Source: an uncultured Christensenella sp.
Lineage (GTDB): Bacteria > Bacillota > Clostridia > Christensenellales > Borkfalkiaceae
Direction: 5' to 3'
DNA length: 59,875 bases
Assembly: GCA_910578765.1 (NCBI GenBank)
Contig: CAJTRW010000002.1
Span: forward strand, 20,914-80,788
In this document: positions 34,985 through 45,831 of the stretch, in pieces
How positions within the stretch are numbered: position 1 is the first letter of the stretch
Layout of the letters: every line of letters begins with the position of its first letter
Notes under the pieces: model-generated
The model's input: the letters and a program-made list of their open reading frames with translations, nothing else
Told to the model about the DNA's origin: nothing
The model's database searches: none
Translations under genes and position numbers: made by a program

Positions 34985-34995
34985 ATTCAAATTTT

Positions 34996-35024
34996 AAAGA
35001 GCCGCGTTTTAACGCGGCTCTTTT
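34996..35024 (+). terminator. Terminator between spoIIE and malQ
   Basis: AAAGAGCCGCG and CGCGGCTCTTT form an 11-bp stem with a 6-nt loop and short T-tracts on each strand. It separates the convergent spoIIE and the pyrG-dapL-malQ transcripts. Confidence 0.88.
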
Positions 35025-35040
35025 ACTTATCTTAATTTAA

Positions 35041-36543
35041 TTATCTGCCGAATTCGTCTACGGCCTTACGCATTATTGCTGCGTGGAACCTGTCGGGAAT
35101 TTTTTCAAGCCTGAACCGCCAGTTGCCTTCCGAAGTGGACGGAATATTCATTCTTGCCCGTGTGTCGAGAGTAAGTAAATCCTGCACGGGAATTATAGCA
35201 AGTCGCGCCTTAGACGCAAGCGCGCACATATTGACGCCCATAGCTGCCTCCTCGCGCGTGGCAATCGGATAGACGACGTTTTCCGTCTCCAACGCGGCGC
35301 GAAGGTATCTTTTAAACGACTTGAATTCTTCCTCGGACATGGCGTTGATAAAGCCCAGCGTCGTATCGTTGTCGTGCGTGCCCGTATACGCCACGGAATT
35401 TTCCGTCATGTTCTGCGGCAGATAGGAGTTTGTATCGCTGCCGTCGAAAGCAAACTGAAGTATGCACATGCCGGGGAAGCCCGTTCTCATTCTCAGTTTT
35501 ACCACGCCGTTGTCCAAAAAGCCCAAATCCTCTGCTATTATGTCGACGTCGCCTATTCTGCGCTTAATTTCATTGAACAGCCTTATGCCCGGACCGGGCA
35601 ACCACTCGCCTATTTCCGCGGTTTCGTTGCCTGCGGGTATAGCGTAATATCTGTCCAGTCCGCGGAAGTGGTCTATCCTTATGACGTCATACATTTCCGC
35701 AGCGTGCGCGATTCGGTCAATCCACCACTCGTAATTTTCCGAAGAAAGCGCGTCCCAATCGTAAAGCGGATTGCCCCAAAGCTGACCTTTTTGCGAAAAG
35801 TAGTCGGGCGGAACGCCCGCAACGGCAGTGGGCTTCAAATTTTCGTCAAGTTTGAAAAGCGACGGATGCCCCCAGACGTCCGACGAGTCGTACGCGACGT
35901 AAAGGGGAATATCGCCTATTATCTTTATGCCGAGCGAATTTACGTAAGCTTTCAGTTTTTTCCACTGTTTGAAAAATACGTACTGTAAAAACTGCCAGAA
36001 GCAGTATTCGCTTTTATATACCGACTGGCGGAATTCTTCTATGGCGAGATGCTCCTTGAATTTATACGCGTCTGGGAAAGTATCGAAGGTGCCGCCGTAC
36101 CTGCTTTTAAGCGACATGAACACGGCGTAATCCTCAAACCTGCCCTCCTGCATAAACCGCACGAAGTCGGGCGTCTTTATATTGAAGCGCGCATAAGCCA
36201 GACGAAGCACGTTAAAACGCGTTTCGTACAGGGCGCCGTAATCCGTATAGCCTTCGGAAATGCGCGCGGATTCGAGTTCTTCGTCGTCCAAAAGCCCCTC
36301 GTCCTTCAAGGCTTCGAGGTCGATGAAATAAGGATTGCCCGAATTACAGCAAACCGACTGGTAAGGGCTGTCGCCGAAGCCCGTCTGCACAAGCGGCAGA
36401 ATCTGCCAGTATTTGACGTGTGACTTTTTGAGGAAATCGGCAAATTCGTATGCTTCTTTGCCGAGAGAACCTATACCGTACTTGTTGGGCAGGGAAGAAA
36501 TGTGACAGAGTATCCCCGCGCCTCTTTGATAATTTTCATTCAT
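35041..36543 (-). CDS. malQ: 4-alpha-glucanotransferase (amylomaltase, GH77)
   Basis: MalQ moves maltodextrin segments between glucan chains and releases glucose, acting in glycogen or maltodextrin use. The 500-residue length fits the family. The opening RGAGILCHISSLPNKYGIG is the GH77 signature. Catalytic residues are the aspartate of DVIRIDHFRG (nucleophile), the glutamate of IIAEDLGFL (acid/base) and the aspartate of YTGTHDNDTT. It is 21 nt after dapL and is the last gene before the terminator; no glycogen genes are near. Confidence 0.96.
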   Translation of the reverse strand: MNENYQRGAGILCHISSLPNKYGIGSLGKEAYEFADFLKKSHVKYWQILPLVQTGFGDSPYQSVCCNSGNPYFIDLEALKDEGLLDDEELESARISEGYTDYGALYETRFNVLRLAYARFNIKTPDFVRFMQEGRFEDYAVFMSLKSRYGGTFDTFPDAYKFKEHLAIEEFRQSVYKSEYCFWQFLQYVFFKQWKKLKAYVNSLGIKIIGDIPLYVAYDSSDVWGHPSLFKLDENLKPTAVAGVPPDYFSQKGQLWGNPLYDWDALSSENYEWWIDRIAHAAEMYDVIRIDHFRGLDRYYAIPAGNETAEIGEWLPGPGIRLFNEIKRRIGDVDIIAEDLGFLDNGVVKLRMRTGFPGMCILQFAFDGSDTNSYLPQNMTENSVAYTGTHDNDTTLGFINAMSEEEFKSFKRYLRAALETENVVYPIATREEAAMGVNMCALASKARLAIIPVQDLLTLDTRARMNIPSTSEGNWRFRLEKIPDRFHAAIMRKAVDEFGR

Positions 36544-36564
36544 AGCGCACCGATTTTTAAATAT

Positions 36565-37749
36565 TTATTCCGATAAAAATTTTTCAAATCTTTCGACCGC
36601 CTCTTTAGTGACCTGCTCGCTGCCGAACGCAGTAAGGCGGAAAAAGCCCTCTCCGTTTTTGCCGAAGCCCGCACCCGGCGTGCCGACGACCTGAATATTT
36701 TCAAGCAAAGTGTCGAAAAAATCCCAGCTTTTAAGTCCGTCGGGACATTTAAGCCAGATGTAAGGCGAATTTTTACCGCCTGTATACCATATGCCCAGCC
36801 TATCCATACATTCGGCGATAAGCTTCGCATTGCGGCGGTAATAATTCAAATTTTCGTTTATTTCTTTACGCCCCTGCGCGGTGAACACAGCCGCCGCGCC
36901 CTTTTGCACTATGTAAGGCACTCCGTTAAACTTCGTCGCCTGACGGCGAAACCACATAGCGTTGGCGGAAAGTCCGTCCGCCTTAATGCTTTTGGGTACT
37001 ACCGTATAGCCGCAGCGCGTGCCGGTAAAACCCGCCGTTTTGGAAAACGAGCAGAATTCTATCGCGCAGTTTTCGGCGCCCTCTATCTGATAGACGGAGC
37101 GGGCAAGACTTTCGTCGGTAATAAAGCACTCGTAAGCGGCGTCGTACAAAATAACCGCGCCGGTCGCGTTGGCGTAATCCACCCACTCTTTAAGCTGAGC
37201 TTTGGTATATGCCGCGCCCGTGGGATTGTTTGGCGAACAGATATAAATTACGTCGGCTTTTATGCTTTTATCGGGCATGGGAAGAAATCCGTTGCCTTCG
37301 TTCGCGGCGGCGTAAATAACTTTTCTGCCCGCCATAGCGTTGGTGTCGACGTATACGGGATACACGGGGTCGGGAACGAGAACCGTGTTGTCAACCGAAA
37401 AAATATCGAGAATGTTTCCCAAATCCGACTTTGCGCCGTCGGAAACGAAAATTTCGTCAAGAGAGAGATTAACGCCGTGCGACATGTAGTATGCCCGTAT
37501 GCTTTCCCTTAAAAAGTCATAACCCTCGTAAGGTCCGTAACCTTTAAAGCTTTCCTGCTTTGACATATCGTCCACGGCGGAGTGAAGCGCCGATATAACC
37601 GCGGGCGCAAGCGGCAGAGTGACGTCGCCTATGCCCAGCTTTAAAACCCGCTTTTCGGGATGAGCCGAGGAATAAGCCGCCGCCCTTTTTGCGACCTCCG
37701 CAAAAAGATAATTTTCTTCTATGTTTTTAAAGTTTTTATTTAACTTCAT
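36565..37749 (-). CDS. dapL: LL-diaminopimelate aminotransferase
   Basis: DapL transfers an amino group from glutamate to tetrahydrodipicolinate, giving LL-diaminopimelate in one step and bypassing the succinylase or acetylase routes. The 394-residue fold-type I PLP enzyme has the family opening KLNKNFKNIEENYLFAEV and LKLGIGDVTLPL, CSPNNPTGAAY (171-181) and the PLP lysine Lys237 in SFSKTAGFTGTRCGYTV. It starts 4 nt after pyrG. It links DapB (22170-22925) to DapF (39627-40460), but unlike asd-dapA-dapB it has no riboswitch of its own. Confidence 0.95.
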   Translation of the reverse strand: MKLNKNFKNIEENYLFAEVAKRAAAYSSAHPEKRVLKLGIGDVTLPLAPAVISALHSAVDDMSKQESFKGYGPYEGYDFLRESIRAYYMSHGVNLSLDEIFVSDGAKSDLGNILDIFSVDNTVLVPDPVYPVYVDTNAMAGRKVIYAAANEGNGFLPMPDKSIKADVIYICSPNNPTGAAYTKAQLKEWVDYANATGAVILYDAAYECFITDESLARSVYQIEGAENCAIEFCSFSKTAGFTGTRCGYTVVPKSIKADGLSANAMWFRRQATKFNGVPYIVQKGAAAVFTAQGRKEINENLNYYRRNAKLIAECMDRLGIWYTGGKNSPYIWLKCPDGLKSWDFFDTLLENIQVVGTPGAGFGKNGEGFFRLTAFGSEQVTKEAVERFEKFLSE

Positions 37750-37753
37750 TTAT

Positions 37754-39355
37754 TCAAGCCTTTTTGGAATATTTTACCGCCGCTTTGATAAACTCGCGGA
37801 AGACGGGGTGCGCGTTCTGCGGACGGGATTTGAATTCGGGATGGAACTGAACGCCGATGAAAAAATCGTTTGAGGGGATTTCCACAGCCTCGACAAGCGA
37901 ACCGTCTGGCGACGTGCCTGCGATTTTCATGCCTTTTTTCTCCGTTTCTTCCCTGAAATCGTTATTGAACTCGTATCTGTGGCGGTGACGCTCGGACACT
38001 TCCGCTTCTGCATAGGAGCGCTTCATTATATCCCCCAAAACCTTACAGGGATACGCGCCGAGACGCATTGTGCCGCCCATTTTTACGCCGTGCTGGTCGG
38101 GCATAAGGTCTATGACGCAGTGTTTGGAATTGGGGTCGAACTCGGACGAGTTTGCGTCTGCGTAGCCGAGGACGTTTCTCGCGTACTCTATCACAGCCGT
38201 CTGCATTCCGAGGCAGATTCCGAAGTAAGGAATATTATTCTCGCGGGCGTATTTTGCGCATAAAATCATGCCTTCTATACCGCGGTTTCCAAAGCCGCCG
38301 GGGACGATTATGCCGTCTACGCCGTGCAAAATTTTACTTGCGTTGGCAGAAGTAAGCTCCTCGGTGTCCACCCATTTTATTTCGACCTTGGCAGCGTTTT
38401 CGTAACCCGCGTGCGCAAGCGCTTCCGCGACGGACAGATAAGCGTCGTGTAACTGAACGTATTTGCCGCAAAGCGCTATCTTTACGGTCTTGTCGCGCGC
38501 GGCGATTCTTTCAAGCATTTTATTCCACTCGGTTAAATCTATCACGCGCGGGTCGAGCTTTAAGCGCTTGCAGACTATTTCCGAAAAATTGCTCTCCTCC
38601 AACATTATGGGGCAGCTGTAAAGCACGGGCAGAGTTAAATTTTCCATACAGCACTCCGGCTCCACGTTGCAGAACATTGCTATTTTCGCCCTTACGTCTT
38701 TGGGCATAGGCGCGTCGACGCGCGCCATTATGATGTCGGGATTTATACCCATGCCCTGTAATTCCTTAACGGAGTGCTGCGTGGGCTTGGATTTGAATTC
38801 TTCCGATCCGGAAATATAAGGAACGAGCGTTACATGAATGAAACAACAGTTGTCCCTGCCCACTTCGCGCGCGACCTGACGGATAGCCTCTATGAAAGGC
38901 TGGCTCTCTATATCGCCTATCGTTCCGCCTATTTCCGTAATAACAACGTCGGCGTTCGACGTTTTGCCGACGTTGTAAATGAATGATTTTATTTCGTTGG
39001 TGACGTGAGGTATTACCTGCACGGTCTGACCGAGGTATTCGCCGTTACGCTCTTTATTTAAAACGTTCCAATAGACTTTACCCGTGGTGAGGTTGGAGTA
39101 TTTGTTAAGATTTTCGTCTATGAACCTTTCGTAATGCCCGAGATCGAGGTCGGTTTCCGCGCCGTCCTCTGTTACGTAAACTTCACCGTGCTGAAAAGGG
39201 CTCATTGTGCCGGGGTCTATGTTAATATAGGGGTCGAGTTTCTGGGACGCGACCTTGTATCCCCTGCACTTCAAAAGTCTGCCGAGCGACGCCGCCGTGA
39301 TGCCCTTGCCAAGACCGGAAACAACTCCTCCGGTTACGAAAATGTATTTTGTCAT
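37754..39355 (-). CDS. pyrG: CTP synthase
   Basis: PyrG makes CTP from UTP using glutamine and ATP. The 533-residue protein has the N-terminal synthase domain (TKYIFVTGGVVSGLGKGI, SQKLDPYINIDPGTMSP) and a C-terminal class I glutamine amidotransferase domain with the catalytic cysteine in FGICLGMQ (about residue 380) and the HPEF pair near the end. It is first in a pyrG-dapL-malQ operon under a TTGCAA-N17-TATAAT promoter. The short leader has no GGGC repeat start, so the reiterative attenuation known in Bacillus is not evident. Confidence 0.97.
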   Translation of the reverse strand: MTKYIFVTGGVVSGLGKGITAASLGRLLKCRGYKVASQKLDPYINIDPGTMSPFQHGEVYVTEDGAETDLDLGHYERFIDENLNKYSNLTTGKVYWNVLNKERNGEYLGQTVQVIPHVTNEIKSFIYNVGKTSNADVVITEIGGTIGDIESQPFIEAIRQVAREVGRDNCCFIHVTLVPYISGSEEFKSKPTQHSVKELQGMGINPDIIMARVDAPMPKDVRAKIAMFCNVEPECCMENLTLPVLYSCPIMLEESNFSEIVCKRLKLDPRVIDLTEWNKMLERIAARDKTVKIALCGKYVQLHDAYLSVAEALAHAGYENAAKVEIKWVDTEELTSANASKILHGVDGIIVPGGFGNRGIEGMILCAKYARENNIPYFGICLGMQTAVIEYARNVLGYADANSSEFDPNSKHCVIDLMPDQHGVKMGGTMRLGAYPCKVLGDIMKRSYAEAEVSERHRHRYEFNNDFREETEKKGMKIAGTSPDGSLVEAVEIPSNDFFIGVQFHPEFKSRPQNAHPVFREFIKAAVKYSKKA

Positions 39356-39389
39356 AATATAACTTCATCCTCTCCGTTAAATCTCTGTT

Positions 39390-39418
39390 ATTATAACATA
39401 TAGGCAAAGCAATTGCAA
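39390..39418 (-). promoter_or_regulatory. Promoter of pyrG
   Basis: TTGCAA (39418-39413) and a perfect TATAAT (39395-39390) on the minus strand are 17 nt apart. The leader before the pyrG ATG is about 28 nt. Confidence 0.65.
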
Positions 39419-39533
39419 GAATATGTCGCCATTTTAATTGTAAATTTGTGACTTTCAGGCATAAGAAAACTGCGATTTTATCCCTCCGCACATAGCACCG
39501 CAATATATATAAACCGACTGACGGCATATTAAG

Positions 39534-39611
39534 CGGCGCACGGAGAAAACTCCGCGCGCCGCGCCGTTTAAATTGTTTTTTACCGAAGTAATAGTTTAAC
39601 GCCGTTAAACT
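39534..39611. other. Two inverted repeats downstream of dapF
   Basis: AGTTTAACG-C-CGTTAAACT (39593-39611) is a 19-nt perfect palindrome lying 16 nt after the dapF stop. At about 39534-39560 GGCGCACGGAG and CTCCGCGCGCC form a longer hairpin with one mismatch and an AAAA loop. Neither has a T-tract. They may be regulatory or transcript-end elements of the purA-dapF operon; the rest of the gap to pyrG shows only its promoter. Confidence 0.5.
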
Positions 39612-39626
39612 GCGTTTATATTAAAT

Positions 39627-40460
39627 TCAAAGCTTTATTTCGCCCGTAAAGACAAGCGTCGCGGGTCCCGTCATAAAGACGGTTTCGTCCGTATAAAGAA
39701 TTTCCAAATCACCTCCGCGTAGATGAACGGTTATCCCGCGGTTTTTTTCGCACAAGCCGTTTAAAACCGCCGCAACCGCCGCCGCGCACGCCCCCGTTCC
39801 GCAGGCGAACGTCTCGCCGCTTCCGCGCTCCCAGACGCGCATGGAAAGCTCGTTTTTGCCGACGACTTTCACAAATTCGGTATTTATTCTGTCGGGAAAT
39901 GCGGCATGGTTTTCAAACTTAACGCCTATTTTTTCAACGTCGGTTTTTTCGGGGTCGGCGAACACGACGCAGTGCGGATTACCCATGGAAACCAAAGTTA
40001 CGCCGTAAGTTTTTCCGCCGACTTCGAGCGGCGCGTTTATAACGCTTTCGCCCGAAAACGCAGAGGGAATTTTTTTACCGTCCAGTTCGGGCTTGCCCAT
40101 ATCCACCCTGACTGTGGAAACAAGTCCGTCGGCGCCGAAAGAGAATTCAAGCTTCTTTATGCCCGAAAGCGTTTCCGCAGTGCATTTGTCGGTTTTGACG
40201 TACCCCAAGTCATGCGCAAGCTTGCCCACGCATCTTATGCCGTTTCCGCACATCTTCCCCTCGGAACCGTCCGCGTTGAACATACGCATTTTGCAGTCCG
40301 CGGTTTGCGACGGACAGAGAAGAATTACGCCGTCTCCGCCGATACCGAACCGCCTGTCCGAAAGCTTTACGGCAAGACTTTGCGGGTTTTCGACACTCTC
40401 TTTAAAGCAGTCGATATAAACGTAGTCGTTGCCAAGCCCGTGCATTTTATAAAATTTCAT
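39627..40460 (-). CDS. dapF: Diaminopimelate epimerase
   Basis: DapF interconverts LL- and meso-diaminopimelate without cofactor, using two cysteines. The 277-residue protein has the typical opening MKFYKMHGLGNDYVYID, the first active-site cysteine in MCGNGIRC (Cys71) and the second in FACGTGACAAA (Cys220), with the ERGSGET block just before. It begins 1 nt after purA and so is the second gene of that operon. Confidence 0.97.
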   Translation of the reverse strand: MKFYKMHGLGNDYVYIDCFKESVENPQSLAVKLSDRRFGIGGDGVILLCPSQTADCKMRMFNADGSEGKMCGNGIRCVGKLAHDLGYVKTDKCTAETLSGIKKLEFSFGADGLVSTVRVDMGKPELDGKKIPSAFSGESVINAPLEVGGKTYGVTLVSMGNPHCVVFADPEKTDVEKIGVKFENHAAFPDRINTEFVKVVGKNELSMRVWERGSGETFACGTGACAAAVAAVLNGLCEKNRGITVHLRGGDLEILYTDETVFMTGPATLVFTGEIKL

Positions 40461-40461
40461 A

Positions 40462-41742
40462 TCAATACATCTTTATGCAGGCCTCGCGTTCCGCTCCCAC
40501 GGAAACGTACCTGATTTTACAGCCGCACAACTTTTCAAGCAGATAAATGTAGTCCAACGCTTCGACGGGCAAATCCTCCTTGCGGCGGCAACCCGTAATG
40601 TCGCAGTTCCAGCCCTTGACCTTTTCGAATACGGGTTTGCAGTAGTCGAGAACGTCGGTAAAAGGGAATTCGTCTACTATTTTACCGTTCAGCTCGTAAT
40701 GAGTGCAAATTTCTATCGTCTCGTATCCGTCCAGAACGTCAAGCTTGGTAAGCGCTATTTCGTCCGCGCCCTGACAGCGTATTCCGTAGCGCGAAGCAAC
40801 CACGTCGAAGGGTCCCACCCTTCTCGGTCTGCCCGTCGCAGCACCGTATTCTCCGCCGAGCTCTCGCAGTTTTTCCGCGTCCGCGTCAAAATATTCGCAC
40901 GTGAAAGGACCCGCGCCGACGCAGCTTGAATAAGCCTTCATAATGCCTATCGAGTTTGTGAGTTTAAGATTCGGCACGCCGGCGCCTATGGGCGCGTATG
41001 CCGCTATTGTAGACGACGAGGACGTATAGGGAACGATACCGTAATCTATGTCGCGCAGGGCGCCGAGCTGCGCCTCGAACATAATATTTTTACCCTCCGC
41101 ATGCGCCTTGTCAAGATAGCTTCCCGTATCGGTCACGTATTTTGCAAGGGGTTTTCCGTATGTTTCGAAATACTCCTTCATTTCCTCTACGGAGACCGGC
41201 TCGAAGCCGTAAGCTTTGATTGTCATATTTTTCCAATCGATTATATCGGGCAACCGTCTGTATAAAAGCTCGCAATTCAAAAGCTCGCCCATGCGGAAAG
41301 CCTTTTTCATGTATTTGTCCGCGTAGACGGGCGCAATGCCGCGGCGTGTAGAGCCGTAAGGCTTACCCGTGGCTTTGGTAAGGCGGTCTTCTTCCATAAT
41401 ATCCTGCAAAACGTTGTAGGGCATGGTTATTATGGCTTTATCGCTTATTTTAAGGTTTTCGGGAGAAACGGCTATTCCGCCCTCCCTCAGCTTTGCGATT
41501 TCGTTGCAAAGATGCTTTAAATCGATTACCATGCCGGGACCCATTACGTTTACGACGTCCTCGCGCAGGATACCGGAGGGAAGCAGATTCAGAATGAATT
41601 TACCCTTTTCGTTTATGACCGTGTGACCCGCGTTGTTGCCGCCCTGATAGCGGCATACCACGTCGAAATCGCGCGAAAGCAGGTCGACCATTCTTCCTTT
41701 GCCTTCGTCGCCCCAGTTGATTCCACAGATACTTGTAAGCAT
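40462..41742 (-). CDS. purA: Adenylosuccinate synthetase
   Basis: PurA joins IMP and aspartate with GTP in AMP synthesis. The 426-residue protein has the GTP-binding WGDEGKGR (10-17), the RYQGGNNAGHTV motif and GSTRRGIAPVYADK with the IMP-binding residues, and the RPRRVGPFD block later. It leads purA-dapF. A TTGACT-N17-TATAAT promoter lies about 55 nt upstream. Confidence 0.97.
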   Translation of the reverse strand: MLTSICGINWGDEGKGRMVDLLSRDFDVVCRYQGGNNAGHTVINEKGKFILNLLPSGILREDVVNVMGPGMVIDLKHLCNEIAKLREGGIAVSPENLKISDKAIITMPYNVLQDIMEEDRLTKATGKPYGSTRRGIAPVYADKYMKKAFRMGELLNCELLYRRLPDIIDWKNMTIKAYGFEPVSVEEMKEYFETYGKPLAKYVTDTGSYLDKAHAEGKNIMFEAQLGALRDIDYGIVPYTSSSSTIAAYAPIGAGVPNLKLTNSIGIMKAYSSCVGAGPFTCEYFDADAEKLRELGGEYGAATGRPRRVGPFDVVASRYGIRCQGADEIALTKLDVLDGYETIEICTHYELNGKIVDEFPFTDVLDYCKPVFEKVKGWNCDITGCRRKEDLPVEALDYIYLLEKLCGCKIRYVSVGAEREACIKMY

Positions 41743-41796
41743 ATTCCTTACCTCTCGTTAAAATTTGCCGCATAGCGGACTTTGACAAACATTTAT

Positions 41797-41825
41797 ATTA
41801 TAATTTACAACCGTAAATTAGTCAA
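41797..41825 (-). promoter_or_regulatory. Promoter of purA-dapF
   Basis: TTGACT (41825-41820) and TATAAT (41802-41797) on the minus strand are 17 nt apart. The leader is about 48 nt. Confidence 0.7.
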
Positions 41826-41861
41826 GCGTAATTTCAATTTACCCGCGTTTCCGGTAAAACG

Positions 41862-43490
41862 TCAACCTTCTTTTTCCGGCTTGCCGACAATTCCGTAAAG
41901 ATAATCCAACAGCTCCTCCCGCGAGTCCGTTTCACATTCGAACGTAAGCTTATCTCCCGCGCGGATTACCGTTTCGCCGTCGGGAACGATTATCGCACCT
42001 TCCCTTTCTATCTTCACGACAAGACCGTTGGTCGGCCAGATTATCTGCCTTATTTGCGCGCCCTCCGCCTTAGAATAGCTCATTACGGCGACTGTTACGC
42101 TCACTTTGACGGACTTTTCGTAAAGTTTTTCTTCCCTAATAAAGCCGTCCAGACTCTTTTCGTAAATGGGTTCCGTCCTGAAAACCATGCTTACGAGATA
42201 TCCGACCGCAATACCCAAAAGCGCGGGGAGAAAATTTTCAAACTGACCTGTCAGCTCGAAAACCATTACTATACCCGTGACCGGAGCTTTTACAACCGTA
42301 ACGAAGAACACGGACATACATATAATAACCAAATAATCGCCGTAGGCGGCGGGCATTCCCGCCTTGCGGAAAAGGACGAAAAGCACCGCGCCAAGCCCTG
42401 CGCCGATTGCAAGCATGGGTATAAACACGCCGCAAGGAACGCCGCAGCCCATAGCCATTACGCTTGCCGCGAATTTGAATATCACAATTATTATAAGGCT
42501 TGCGATAACGGAAATACCCATAATTTTTTCTATGGAAATTTCACCCGTGCCGTTCGTGCCCAGTTTTTCGATAAAAGCGTGACCGCCGCCCATTGCGTAG
42601 ACGGTGACTATGCCGAAAACGCCCGCAAGCATGAAAGGAATTATATACTTGCCCGCGCCCTTGAAAAAGGTTATGCGTTTGAAAACGTTTTTGACCGCAA
42701 ATACCGAATAGTAGAAGCCGACGCCTGCCAGCGAAACTATCAAAGCCGCAAGCACCGTCCAGAGGCAGAATAAAAAGCCCTGTCCGTCGAACGAAAAAGA
42801 AAATACGAAGGTATCGAACGTAAAGCCTACGCCGTAGCCGAGCGGCAAACGGATTGCGTTACGCGTGAACAGCGCAACGACCACGCTTATTGCCGCGCTT
42901 ATGAAAACCTGCGGCGAAAAGGAGCGGAAAGCCTCCTCCATGGCGAACACGAGCCCCGTAACGGGCGCGTTAAACGCCACGGCAAGTCCCGCACTGGAAC
43001 CTGCGGCAATTTGCAGTCTGCGCGTCATTTTGTTTCGCTTTAACGCCGCGCCGACGGCGTCGCCCGCACAGCCGCCCATTTGCAAAGACGGTCCCTCCGC
43101 ACCTGCGGAAAGTCCCAAAAATATACAAGCCAGAGAAGCGGCGAACATCGAGCACATAGTAACGTACCACTTGAAGCGCACCACACCGCGCGCCGCCCCC
43201 TCTATCTGCGGAATACCGCTGCCGCGTATCATGGGCACAAATCTGACAAGCGTGCCTATTACCAATCCTCCGCTTGCAAGACCTAAAAGAAGCAACGGGA
43301 AAAACGCGGGATTTTCACGGATAAGCTGATAAAGTTTTGCGGAGGTATCTTCGCCTATATTGGCAAGGATATTATAAAAAGTTACCGCAACGCCGGCAAA
43401 AAGTCCGGTAAGCACGCTTAACAGGACAAGATTTATTCCGTTGTCCAGAAATGCGCGGACGTATTTTCTGTGTTTCGAATTTTTAATCAT
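41862..43490 (-). CDS. ClC-family chloride channel/antiporter with TrkA-C domain
   Basis: This 542-residue membrane protein has about twelve hydrophobic segments with the ClC motifs: RGSGIPQIEG (GSGIP), SAGAEGPSLQ at the G(K/R)EGP site, with the gating glutamate kept but Ala in place of Lys/Arg, and CGVFIPMLA (GxFxP). The last 85 residues (about 455-540, EGAQIRQIIWPTNGLVV, GDKLTFEC) form a TrkA-C/RCK-C ligand domain, common in Firmicute ClC proteins and thought to bind a regulatory nucleotide. It probably exchanges chloride or fluoride for protons; the ion is not certain from sequence. It is monocistronic. Confidence 0.93.
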   Translation of the reverse strand: MIKNSKHRKYVRAFLDNGINLVLLSVLTGLFAGVAVTFYNILANIGEDTSAKLYQLIRENPAFFPLLLLGLASGGLVIGTLVRFVPMIRGSGIPQIEGAARGVVRFKWYVTMCSMFAASLACIFLGLSAGAEGPSLQMGGCAGDAVGAALKRNKMTRRLQIAAGSSAGLAVAFNAPVTGLVFAMEEAFRSFSPQVFISAAISVVVALFTRNAIRLPLGYGVGFTFDTFVFSFSFDGQGFLFCLWTVLAALIVSLAGVGFYYSVFAVKNVFKRITFFKGAGKYIIPFMLAGVFGIVTVYAMGGGHAFIEKLGTNGTGEISIEKIMGISVIASLIIIVIFKFAASVMAMGCGVPCGVFIPMLAIGAGLGAVLFVLFRKAGMPAAYGDYLVIICMSVFFVTVVKAPVTGIVMVFELTGQFENFLPALLGIAVGYLVSMVFRTEPIYEKSLDGFIREEKLYEKSVKVSVTVAVMSYSKAEGAQIRQIIWPTNGLVVKIEREGAIIVPDGETVIRAGDKLTFECETDSREELLDYLYGIVGKPEKEG

Positions 43491-43574
43491 ATAGCACCGT
43501 TTACTTTACCGTAAAATTGTATCACTTTTATAATATTTTGTAAACCGCGTTTGGGTGTGTTTCGACAAAAAATA

Positions 43575-43599
43575 AAAACCTCTTTAAAAGAGGTTTTCA
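43575..43599 (-). terminator. Terminator of glnN
   Basis: AAAACCTCTT and AAGAGGTTTT flank a short AT loop, followed on the minus strand by TTATTTTTTG. It sits just after the glnN stop at 43606. Confidence 0.88.
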
Positions 43600-43605
43600 T
43601 AATTT

Positions 43606-45687
<2,082 letters not shown>

Positions 45688-45749
45688 AAAAATTTTTTTC
45701 TCCTGAAATTTTTCTCCTGCGGCTTTAAAGCCGCCGATGTAACAATAAG

Positions 45750-45778
45750 ATTATAAAAAATTATAAGCGCGCTGTCAA
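45750..45778 (-). promoter_or_regulatory. Consensus promoter of glnN
   Basis: Perfect TTGACA (45778-45773) and perfect TATAAT (45755-45750) on the minus strand are 17 nt apart, about 63 nt before the ATG. It is the strongest-looking promoter in the window. Confidence 0.8.
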
Positions 45779-45831
45779 ATTAATTGACGCAAATTAACTT
45801 AACAAGTATTTATGCTGCGTATAAGCGCGGG

